Source of the DNA: an uncultured Pirellula sp. | GTDB taxonomy: Bacteria > Planctomycetota > Planctomycetia > Pirellulales > Pirellulaceae | Length of the DNA stretch: 7,685 nucleotides | Direction of reading: 5' to 3' | NCBI GenBank assembly: GCA_903892365.1 | Contig: CAITIF010000004.1 | Span: 1 to 7,685 of the forward strand | In this document: positions 1 to 6,438 of the stretch, one piece after another | Layout of the letters: the number at the start of each line of letters is the position of its first letter | Numbering within the stretch: position 1 is the first letter of the stretch | Notes under the pieces: generated by a model | Databases searched by the model: none | Seen by the model: only the letters and a program-made list of their open reading frames with translations | What the model was told of the DNA's origin: nothing | Program-made: the position numbers and the translations under genes

Positions 1-1135
<1,135 letters not shown>

Positions 1136-1154
1136 TCAAAAACGTTAGCAAGAA

Positions 1155-2162
1155 CTAGTCAACGACTTTGGCGTCGATCCACTTCATCAGGCCGCGAAGC
1201 TTTTGGCCAACCTTTTCGATTTGATGCTGTCGTTCTAGGCGGCGCGAAGCCTTGAATGCGGGTGCTCCCGCCTTGTTTTCAAGGATCCATTCGCGAGCGA
1301 ACTTGCCGGTTTGGATCTCGGTAAGGATCTTCTTCATCTCGGCCTTGGTTTGTTCGGTGATGATGCGAGGTCCGCGTGTGTAGTCACCAAACTCAGCGGT
1401 GTTGGAGATGCTGTATCGCATGTAATTCAATCCGCCTTGATAGAGCAGATCGACGATCAGCTTCAGTTCGTGCATGCATTCGAAGTAGGCCATTTCTGGT
1501 TGGTAGCCAGCTTCAACAAGTGTTTCGAAGCCTGCCTTGACCAGTTCGCTAACACCACCGCAAAGAACTACTTGTTCGCCGAAGAGATCCGTTTCGGTTT
1601 CTTCTGCGATGGTGGTTTCGATCACACCACCTCGGGTTCCGCCGATCCCCTTGGCATATGCCAAACCAAGCTTCTTCGTCAGGTCGGTTGCACCGGCCCC
1701 AAGAGCGATCAAGCATGGAACACCGCCACCTTTGGTGTATTCGCTGCGGACCAAATGGCCAGGGCCTTTGGGAGCGACCAACAAAGTATCCACGCCCTTC
1801 GGTGGTTCGATTTGTCCGAAGTGCAAATTGAATCCGTGCGAGCACATCAGAACATTGCCAGGGCTTAGGTTGGGCTTGATGTGAGTGCGATAGAGATCCC
1901 CTTGAACTTCGTCGGGGAGTAGAACGTTGATCAGATCCGCTTGTTTGGTAGCTTGATCGATTTCCATGGGTTGGAAGCCGTGGGAAACCGCGAGGTCGTA
2001 ATTCTTGCTGCCTGGTCGTTGACCGATAATCACTTTGCAACCGCTGTCGCGCAGGTTTTGAGCTTGCGCGTGGCCTTGCGATCCGTAGCCAAGAATGGCG
2101 ATGGTCTTATCTTTGAGGTGGGACAGGTCGGCGTCGTTGTCGTAGTAAATGGTTGCTGCCAT
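1155..2162 (-). CDS. ilvC: Ketol-acid reductoisomerase, class I
   Basis: This is the second shared step of valine, leucine and isoleucine synthesis: Mg-dependent isomerisation of acetolactate or acetohydroxybutyrate, then NADPH reduction. The 335-residue product has the length of the short class I enzyme. The Rossmann dinucleotide loop GYGSQG is at residues 25-30, followed by the cofactor-specificity loop GQRPGSKNY (47-55), in which the arginine and serine fit NADPH preference. SHGFN holds the catalytic histidine (H109). Expected metal ligands are D192 and E196 in TDLFGEQ, and E228 and E232 in [17 protein letters not shown] (251-261) supplies the substrate-binding serine. The ATG start gives the normal N-terminus; no clear Shine-Dalgarno sequence is seen, but a CCCCCGATAAT element ends 16 bases upstream. 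ilvN lies 134 bases upstream and argG 55 bases downstream, all on the same strand. The stop is TAG. Confidence 0.98.
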   Translation of the reverse strand: MAATIYYDNDADLSHLKDKTIAILGYGSQGHAQAQNLRDSGCKVIIGQRPGSKNYDLAVSHGFQPMEIDQATKQADLINVLLPDEVQGDLYRTHIKPNLSPGNVLMCSHGFNLHFGQIEPPKGVDTLLVAPKGPGHLVRSEYTKGGGVPCLIALGAGATDLTKKLGLAYAKGIGGTRGGVIETTIAEETETDLFGEQVVLCGGVSELVKAGFETLVEAGYQPEMAYFECMHELKLIVDLLYQGGLNYMRYSISNTAEFGDYTRGPRIITEQTKAEMKKILTEIQTGKFAREWILENKAGAPAFKASRRLERQHQIEKVGQKLRGLMKWIDAKVVD

Positions 2163-2178
2163 GTTAGGATCGCTTTTT

Positions 2179-2189
2179 ATTATCGGGGG
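2179..2189 (-). promoter_or_regulatory. CCCCCGATAAT element upstream of ilvC
   Basis: On the minus strand this reads CCCCCGATAAT followed by AAAAAG and ends 16 bases before the ilvC ATG. GATAAT matches the -10 consensus TATAAT in five of six positions, so transcription could begin just ahead of ilvC. No good -35 hexamer is seen at 16-18 bases spacing. Ten of eleven bases match the element before ilvN. The promoter role is inference; the match is directly visible. Confidence 0.35.
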
Positions 2190-2296
2190 AAAGGATGAAC
2201 TAGGGACTTGGAATTAGGAGACAACGAGCGGACTTGGTCCAAGGGATCGATGACTACTTGTGATTCATTTCGTTTAGAAAATCGGCGTCAGTGAAA

Positions 2297-2827
2297 CTAC
2301 TCGCGAGCGAGTTCGGCGGCATCTTCGTCCGGCTCGACATCGTTAGGGTTGCTGCCTCGCACCATGGCGATACGGCCTGTTCGCACGAGTTCTAGAATAC
2401 CGTAGGGGCGCATTCGCTCGATGAAAGCCTGGATCTTGGTCTCGCGTCCCGAGATCTCAATCATCAGCTCTTCAGGGCCAACGTCCACAACTCGCCCACG
2501 AAAGATATCAACCAGTTCACGAATCTCGGTTCGAACCCCACCGGTGGGAGCGCTCACTTTGATTAGCATCAAATCGCGTTCGACGTAATCTCGCGAGCTG
2601 ATATCTTGCACTTCCACAACGGTCACGATCTTCTCAAGTTGCTTTCGCACTTGCTCAAGAACATGATTGTCCCCCACGACAACAAACGTCATGCGAGACA
2701 AATTTTTGTTTTCCGTTTCTCCGACGGCAAGTGAGTCGATGTTGTACCCTCGCGACGCGAGCATTCCGGAGATGTGCGCGAGTACGCCAGGAACGTTTTG
2801 GACAACAGCGGAAAGTAGGTGCCGCAT
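2297..2827 (-). CDS. ilvN: Acetolactate synthase small (regulatory) subunit
   Basis: This is the regulatory subunit of acetohydroxyacid synthase. It stimulates the catalytic IlvB-type subunit and mediates feedback inhibition by valine. Residues 2-76 form an ACT domain with NVPGVLAHISGMLASRGYNI; G14 and N29 coincide with the valine-binding positions known from E. coli IlvH. Residues 80-157 match the C-terminal ACT-like domain (YVERDLMLIKV, IFRGRVVDVGPEELMIEISG). The acidic tail after residue 158 (PNDVEPDEDAAELARE) is slightly longer than in E. coli IlvH. Total length is 176 residues, normal to slightly long. The ilvB catalytic subunit gene is not beside it, because upstream there is a divergent methyltransferase; this departs from the usual ilvB-ilvN order. 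No Shine-Dalgarno sequence is visible, and a CCCCCCATAAT element ends only 5 bases before ATG. It could equally be named ilvH. The stop is TAG. Confidence 0.95.
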   Translation of the reverse strand: MRHLLSAVVQNVPGVLAHISGMLASRGYNIDSLAVGETENKNLSRMTFVVVGDNHVLEQVRKQLEKIVTVVEVQDISSRDYVERDLMLIKVSAPTGGVRTEIRELVDIFRGRVVDVGPEELMIEISGRETKIQAFIERMRPYGILELVRTGRIAMVRGSNPNDVEPDEDAAELARE

Positions 2828-2832
2828 GAAAA

Positions 2833-2843
2833 ATTATGGGGGG
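2833..2843 (-). promoter_or_regulatory. CCCCCCATAAT element upstream of ilvN
   Basis: On the minus strand this reads CCCCCCATAAT followed by TTTTTC and then the ilvN ATG, with 5 bases between. It matches the element before ilvC in ten of eleven bases. CATAAT resembles a -10 hexamer, but if it is one, transcription would start at or inside the first codons and the mRNA would be leaderless. A binding site for a shared regulator is the alternative. Both ideas are inference. Confidence 0.33.
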
Positions 2844-2873
2844 TTATGGATACGGATAAAATGAAGACTGTGT

Positions 2874-3851
2874 TTGCAAATTAGCATTGCAACCTTCGGA
2901 GAGCTGGAGAATGATAATTCGACAAGCCATTTTTCTCAAGGGTTCACTTCATTGGTCCATTCGTCTTCCACTTCCTACGATTACCAACTTTTGGACTTTG
3001 GGCAGGGCCGCAAACTGGAGCAATTAGGGCAAGTAATTGTCGATCGGCCTTGCCCAGGAGCAACCGGTCCCAAGTTTAACCCGAAAGCATGGCAAAGCAG
3101 CCAGCTGGTGTACCGTGATGGACCAGGGGGAGGATGGGATCGCCAAGCTTCCGGTGAGGAAACCATGGCGAGCATCCAGGAGAATTGGGAATGTCGCAGT
3201 GGCCAAGTTCGCTTGGGAATTCGACCGACCGTTGCAGGCCAATTGGGTGTGTTTCCAGAACATTGGGCACACTGGGATTGGCTTCGCGAGTCATTGGGGC
3301 TGGAAAAACAGGCGGTAGAACAAGAATCCGACAAGCCAAGGGTGCTCAGTCTTTTTGCTTATACTGGCGCGACAACCTTGGCACTTGCTCTCTCGGGTTG
3401 CGAAGTGACCCATGTGGACTCCTCGAAACCAACCGTCCAATGGGCTCGGGAAAACGCGGCCCGGTCCGGCTTGCAGAACGCAAGCATTCGTTGGATCGTG
3501 GATGACGCAAGTGCTTTTGTGAAACGAGAGCTGCGTCGAAACCAGCAATACGATGCTATCATTCTGGATCCACCCACGTATGGTCATGGTTCTCAAGGGG
3601 ATCGATGGCAGATTCGCCGGGACTTGGTTCCTTTGTTGTCGAATTGCTGGCAACTTTTGTCTGAAAATCGGAAAGCGGTTTTGCTTTGTGGGCATTCGTC
3701 GCATATTAGCATTCGCGATATCAATCAGATTTTGGTGGCCGATTATGGTCGAAAGGGAGTCGGCAAGTGCGAGGTATCGCAAGCGTTCTTGTTGGACTCG
3801 CACGATCGCAAGTTGGATTGTGGTTTTTCAGCCAAGTACAGTTGGAAATAA
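2874..3851 (+). CDS. Class I SAM-dependent methyltransferase, RlmI-like fold
   Basis: This is a Rossmann-fold methyltransferase related to the C-terminal part of the 23S rRNA cytosine methyltransferase RlmI; substrate unknown, likely RNA. The N-terminal block YQLLDFGQGRKLEQLG (about residues 37-52) is typical of the family. VFPEHWAHWDW (126-136) precedes motif I, VLSLFAYTGATTLALA (157-172), an acidic SAM-ribose residue in THVDSSK (D182), VDDASAF (209-215), and motif IV, DPPTYG (232-237). In the region aligned with RlmI's SCS motif it reads LLCGHSSHIS, so the catalytic cysteine is not in its usual place. The start is uncertain: TTG at 2874 has GAAG 7 bases upstream, while in-frame TTG at 2952 has AAGGG 9 bases upstream and sits closer to the conserved block, giving 300 residues. 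There is no in-frame ATG before residue 98. It is divergent from ilvN. The stop is TAA. Confidence 0.85.
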   Translation: MQISIATFGELENDNSTSHFSQGFTSLVHSSSTSYDYQLLDFGQGRKLEQLGQVIVDRPCPGATGPKFNPKAWQSSQLVYRDGPGGGWDRQASGEETMASIQENWECRSGQVRLGIRPTVAGQLGVFPEHWAHWDWLRESLGLEKQAVEQESDKPRVLSLFAYTGATTLALALSGCEVTHVDSSKPTVQWARENAARSGLQNASIRWIVDDASAFVKRELRRNQQYDAIILDPPTYGHGSQGDRWQIRRDLVPLLSNCWQLLSENRKAVLLCGHSSHISIRDINQILVADYGRKGVGKCEVSQAFLLDSHDRKLDCGFSAKYSWK

Positions 3852-4019
3852 CCACTCGCGGCATGCCTTGTCTTAATCACGAGACTAGTCTTCAGGCGTT
3901 GCTATCTGGCCGCTGGGACGGTACGCGCTTTTGGACTTTTGGCGTACACTGCATCCGTCGGAAATTGCCTTTTCTAGGAATTCTCGACCCTCAACTCTCG
4001 CAATCAAGGATGGCAAATA
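3852..4019 (+). other. Intergenic region between methyltransferase and WYL regulator
   Basis: This 168-base gap has no plausible gene. It contains a 10-base palindrome AGACTAGTCT at 3882-3891, and an inverted repeat GTACGC (3921-3926) / GCGTAC (3942-3947) whose loop region holds two copies of CTTTTGG (3928-3934 and 3936-3942). I see no U-tract terminator after the methyltransferase and no convincing -35/-10 pair. The inverted repeat may be an operator for the downstream regulator, which is a guess. Near the right end, AAGGA (4006-4010) is a good ribosome binding site for the TTG start at 4020. Confidence 0.4.
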
Positions 4020-4022
4020 TTG
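4006..4022 (+). promoter_or_regulatory. Ribosome binding site that decides the TTG start of the WYL regulator
   Basis: AAGGA at 4006-4010 is followed after 9 bases by TTG at 4020, the ideal distance. An ATG at 4010-4012 overlaps the site but is in another frame and meets TGA after seven codons. The protein read from the TTG begins MARNEQLIRQHK, the start I recognise for planctomycete relatives, so the TTG is preferred. An in-frame TAG at 3975-3977 rules out a far longer N-terminus. Confidence 0.7.
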
Positions 4023-5039
4023 GCAAGAAATGAACAGCTGATTCGGCAGCACAAGATAATCCAGATCTTGGAACGACGACGCTATGGAGCTTCTCTCGAA
4101 GACCTTCGAAATTCGGTGGTGGAAGAATTAGGTTTGGGGACGTTGCATGTCCGAAGCATCCGCCGAGATATTGAAGCGTTGCAAGCCGCGGGGATGGGGA
4201 TCGTCACGGAGGAAACACAAAGCGGAAAAGTATGGAAGATGAGCCGCGTCGAAAAGGGGCTCAACAAGATCACCATTACTTCAAGCGAGTTGATAGCGCT
4301 TTCCATGGGCCGGGACTTGTTGTTGCCTCTGGTGGGGACTCAGTTCTGGCAAGGCATCGAGGCGTTCTGGAACAAAGTTCGTGAACAGCTTCCGGCTGGC
4401 GTTTGGGACCACTATCAACGTTATCGCAGAACCTTGATCGTATTAGGCGTACCTGCCAAGACGTACGAAAAGCAGCAAGGAATCCTGAAGACTATCAACC
4501 GTTCGATTCAAGAGCACCGCAAGCTTGAAATCGAATATGAGTCCTTGGGTAAGCCTTTGTCGACGAGAGTCTTGGAACCCTACGGGCTGGCGATCTATCA
4601 ATCGAGTATTTACGTGATCGCGATCGAGTCGGGGAAAAACGAAGACGACGAACCACAAGACCGATTGCGTCATTGGAAGCTGGATCGATTTAGCAAGGCG
4701 ACAGCGCTGGACGCATGGTTCAAGGCTCATGAAGAAGTGGATCTGGAACACCACTTAGGCAAGAGTGTCGGGATTTTCAGCGGCGAAAATCCTGTCACCT
4801 ATACAATTCGATTATCGGCGAACGCGGCCAGATGGATCCAGGAAGATCCGTGGCACGCTCAGCAACAGCTGGAATTTCAAAGCGATGGTTCATGCCTGTT
4901 AAGGGTGTCGGCTTACCATCCCATGGAGATCATTCCCAACGTTTTGAAGCTAGGCAATGAGGCTCAGCTGCTGGAGCCGGCAGAAGGCCGCAAAGCCATC
5001 AAAAAAGTAATCCAGCAAATGGTAAAAGATTATGCTTGA
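4020..5039 (+). CDS. WYL-domain transcriptional regulator (YafY/PafC-like)
   Basis: This is a DNA-binding regulator whose WYL domain is thought to sense a ligand, often nucleic acid or nucleotide, in this family. Residues 7-62 form a winged helix-turn-helix (IRQHKIIQILERRR, then HVRSIRRDIEALQAAGM as the recognition region). Residues 153-230 match the WYL domain (INRSIQEHRKLEIEYESLG, VLEPYGLAIYQSSIYVIAIESG, HWKLDRFSKA). The C-terminal WCX domain is about 257-335 (PVTYTIRLSANAARWI, VSAYHPMEIIPNVLKLGNEAQLLEP). The name-giving W-Y-L triad is replaced by I-Y-V at 197-199, while the basic and acidic positions around RHWKLDRF are kept. Its 339 residues are a normal length. It follows the methyltransferase after 168 bases and precedes the hexulose-phosphate synthase-like gene by 180 bases; no target can be named from context. 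The stop is TGA. Confidence 0.92.
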   Translation: MARNEQLIRQHKIIQILERRRYGASLEDLRNSVVEELGLGTLHVRSIRRDIEALQAAGMGIVTEETQSGKVWKMSRVEKGLNKITITSSELIALSMGRDLLLPLVGTQFWQGIEAFWNKVREQLPAGVWDHYQRYRRTLIVLGVPAKTYEKQQGILKTINRSIQEHRKLEIEYESLGKPLSTRVLEPYGLAIYQSSIYVIAIESGKNEDDEPQDRLRHWKLDRFSKATALDAWFKAHEEVDLEHHLGKSVGIFSGENPVTYTIRLSANAARWIQEDPWHAQQQLEFQSDGSCLLRVSAYHPMEIIPNVLKLGNEAQLLEPAEGRKAIKKVIQQMVKDYA

Positions 5040-5050
5040 TGAACCGATGT

Positions 5051-5136
5051 CGCTAGCCGCGATACGATCCAAACTGCACCGCAGACGCTAGCCGCGATTG
5101 GGCTTTCCCTGAAAAATATGCGTATCGCGACTAGCG
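5051..5136. repeat. Three-armed inverted/direct repeat before the hexulose-phosphate synthase-like gene
   Basis: CGCTAGCCGCGAT occurs directly at 5051-5063 and 5086-5098, and an inverted partner ATCGCGACTAGCG lies at 5124-5136 (12 of 13 complementary). The first arm extends further: 5051-5066 pairs with 5121-5136 in 15 of 16 positions. Two 5' arms can therefore compete for one 3' arm, giving loops of about 54 or 25 bases. CGCCCGCGGCTCAGG follows directly. From memory, CTAG-centred GC-rich motifs of this kind recur between planctomycete genes, so this may be a dispersed genomic repeat and not a gene-specific switch. It lies in a 180-base gap, so it could also contribute to ending transcription of the WYL regulator, although no U-tract follows. 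Confidence 0.6.
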
Positions 5137-5219
5137 CCCGCGGCTCAGGTTAGTCCGACAACGTTCGGCTTTACAATACATTCCCTTCATCAACACTTCA
5201 CCAATCCAGTATCGATACA

Positions 5220-5948
5220 ATGACAATCCATCAACCCGCTTTCACTCGACCTATCGTTCAAATTTCGCTCGACTTAACCAACATCGATGAAGCGTTGGAA
5301 ACAGCGGCGCTGGCCATGCGGGCTGGTGTCGACTGGCTGGAGGCAGGCACCCCTTTGATCTTAGCCGAGGGGCTGCACGGGATACGAGCGCTTCGAAAAG
5401 CTTTCCCCGGGGTGCCCATCGTGGCCGACTTGAAGACCATGGACGGGGGCTACTTGGAGGCGCAAATGATGGCCCAAGCCGGAGCGACTCATGTGGTGGT
5501 CATGGCCCGAGCTCACGAAGAAACCATTCGCTGCGTTGTCAAAGCTGGCAAAGATTTTGGCGTGCAAGTCATGGGCGACAACATGATCTGTCCCGATATG
5601 GTGGCAGGTGCAAAATGGCTGGAAGACTTAGGCTGCGATTATGTGATCCATCATATTGGATACGATGAACGACGCGGGATTGCCGCCCGTGGAATGCGCA
5701 TGCCCAGCCCGCTCGATCAACTGCGTCAAGTTGTGGATGCAATCAAAATTCCTGTGCAAGCCGTGGGTGGATTGTCGCTGGAACAAGCGATTCAATGTCC
5801 CGAGTATGGAGCACCGCTCGTGGTATTGGGTGCACCACTGACGATCGATGCGGATGCGTTCAAAACGGCGACCGGCGACTTAGAAGCTTCGCTGAGAATG
5901 ATCTGCGAGAAGATTCATGCCAGTCAAGTGCGGCAGCTTGGTAGCTGA
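5220..5948 (+). CDS. 3-hexulose-6-phosphate synthase-like protein (OMP decarboxylase superfamily)
   Basis: This is a TIM-barrel enzyme of the HPS/3-keto-L-gulonate-6-phosphate decarboxylase group. HPS condenses formaldehyde with ribulose 5-phosphate to give hexulose 6-phosphate, or runs in reverse to make ribulose 5-phosphate. Evidence: VQISLDL (13-19, D18), DWLEAGTPLI (38-47, E41), ADLKTMDGG (69-77, giving the signature D70, K72, D75), HHIGYDE (144-150), and phosphate-binding AVGGLS (181-186) and VVLGAPL (201-207). DWLEAGTPLI and ADLKTMD are closer to HPS than to UlaD-type decarboxylases (EVGT, ADAKIAD). The segment after HHIGYDE is a few residues longer than in the archaeal HPS proteins I recall. 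Its 242 residues suit a full-length single domain. No isomerase (PHI) gene is adjacent, so the reaction is not proven. The ATG start has no clear ribosome binding site; TACAAT at 5172-5177 may be a -10. The stop is TGA. Confidence 0.85.
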   Translation: MTIHQPAFTRPIVQISLDLTNIDEALETAALAMRAGVDWLEAGTPLILAEGLHGIRALRKAFPGVPIVADLKTMDGGYLEAQMMAQAGATHVVVMARAHEETIRCVVKAGKDFGVQVMGDNMICPDMVAGAKWLEDLGCDYVIHHIGYDERRGIAARGMRMPSPLDQLRQVVDAIKIPVQAVGGLSLEQAIQCPEYGAPLVVLGAPLTIDADAFKTATGDLEASLRMICEKIHASQVRQLGS

Positions 5949-5953
5949 TTCCC

Positions 5954-5974
5954 GCGAGTCTCTGAGAGACTCGC
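5954..5974. terminator. Strong hairpin between convergent genes, possible bidirectional terminator
   Basis: GCGAGTCTCT (5954-5963) and AGAGACTCGC (5965-5974) are perfect inverted copies around a single G, effectively a 9-bp stem with loop TGA. It begins 5 bases after the stop of the hexulose-phosphate synthase-like gene and lies 55 bases beyond the ybaB stop on the other strand. There is no U-tract on either side, so a classic intrinsic terminator is not shown; an mRNA 3'-end stabiliser or dispersed repeat is also possible. Confidence 0.6.
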
Positions 5975-6029
5975 CTAAGTGATGATGCCGAACTGTTTGT
6001 GGTTACGTGCTTGGCTTGCCTTGCTTAAT

Positions 6030-6386
6030 CTACTTGGCCATGTTCTCAAGCATGTCGTTCATGCCAGGGAACAGTTCTGCACCACCAGTCAAATCTTTGA
6101 GGGCTCCGATGTGCAGTTCCTTGGCAGAGCGGATCGCTTGATTCATAGCATCGCGAGTCAGTTGCTCGAGCAAGGCCTTGCTTTCACCCGACGAAATCCC
6201 TTCGGACATGCTAACCGATTGGACTAAGCCCAAGCCATTCATTTCAACATTGACCGACATGCCATCGCGAGTTGCAGATCCGTAAACGCGGGCTGTTTCA
6301 AGTCTCGCGTTGATGGCTTTCATTTGGGGCCCCAGTTGCGTTAGGTTCCGCATGGCGCCGGCGAGATTGGTTAGGTTTTTGAACAT
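6030..6386 (-). CDS. YbaB/EbfC family nucleoid-associated protein
   Basis: This is a small dimeric DNA-binding protein of the YbaB/EbfC family, which coats the nucleoid and affects expression broadly. Of its 118 residues, an N-terminal helical segment (FKNLTNLAGAMRNLTQLGPQMKAINARLETARVYG) precedes the beta-sheet core with GMSVNVEMNGLGLVQSVSMSEG (about 42-63). A long C-terminal helix follows (SKALLEQLTRDAMNQAIRSAKELH), ending in GGAELFPGMNDMLENMAK; PGM near the end is typical of the family. The length is near the usual 100-115. In many bacteria this gene sits between dnaX and recR; here it is the second gene after a DUF1570 protein, 41 bases downstream and on the same strand. No purine-rich ribosome binding site is present; the gap carries two CACTCCAACGA repeats. 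The ATG start gives the normal N-terminus. The stop is TAG. Confidence 0.88.
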   Translation of the reverse strand: MFKNLTNLAGAMRNLTQLGPQMKAINARLETARVYGSATRDGMSVNVEMNGLGLVQSVSMSEGISSGESKALLEQLTRDAMNQAIRSAKELHIGALKDLTGGAELFPGMNDMLENMAK

Positions 6387-6387
6387 G

Positions 6388-6414
6388 TCGTTGGAGTGGG
6401 GGTTCGTTGGAGTG
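6388..6414 (-). repeat. Two direct copies of CACTCCAACGA directly before ybaB
   Basis: On the plus strand TCGTTGGAGTG occurs at 6388-6398 and again at 6404-6414, a 16-base period, so on the minus strand CACTCCAACGA appears twice. The second copy ends one base before the ybaB ATG, and the pair takes the place where a ribosome binding site would normally sit. It may be a binding site for a regulator, an element read by the ribosome, or a simple local duplication; the sequence does not decide. Confidence 0.5.
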
Positions 6415-6418
6415 AGGG

Positions 6419-6438
6419 AAGTGCGGGCTATCGCACTT
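6419..6438 (-). terminator. Hairpin over the DUF1570 stop codon
   Basis: AAGTGCG (6419-6425) and CGCACTT (6432-6438) form a perfect 7-bp stem with a 6-base loop. On the minus strand the TAG stop of the DUF1570 gene (6428-6430) lies in the loop. What follows in the transcript is CCCTCACTCC, with no U-tract, so it is a weak terminator candidate at best. It could attenuate read-through into ybaB or mark an mRNA processing site. Confidence 0.4.

Noticed and set aside
2163..2296. Possible leader peptide or attenuator in the 134-base ilvN-ilvC gap
   Set aside because: The only short minus-strand frame (ATG AAT CAC AAG TAG) has no Val, Leu or Ile run, and I see no alternative hairpins or U-tract; the CTTGG-T-CCAAG palindrome at about 2235-2245 is too short to interpret.
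2861..2884. ATG mini-frame of seven codons overlapping the TTG start of the methyltransferase, and a similar one at 4010-4033 before the WYL regulator
   Set aside because: Both overlap a TTG start in the same relative frame, which suggested a translational device. The methyltransferase start may well be at 2952, and seven-codon frames are easily produced by chance, so I do not claim it.
3291..3803. A 170-codon minus-strand open frame antisense to the methyltransferase
   Set aside because: It is entirely inside a gene with clear methyltransferase motifs; its translation shows no recognisable domain and appears to be a shadow of codon bias.
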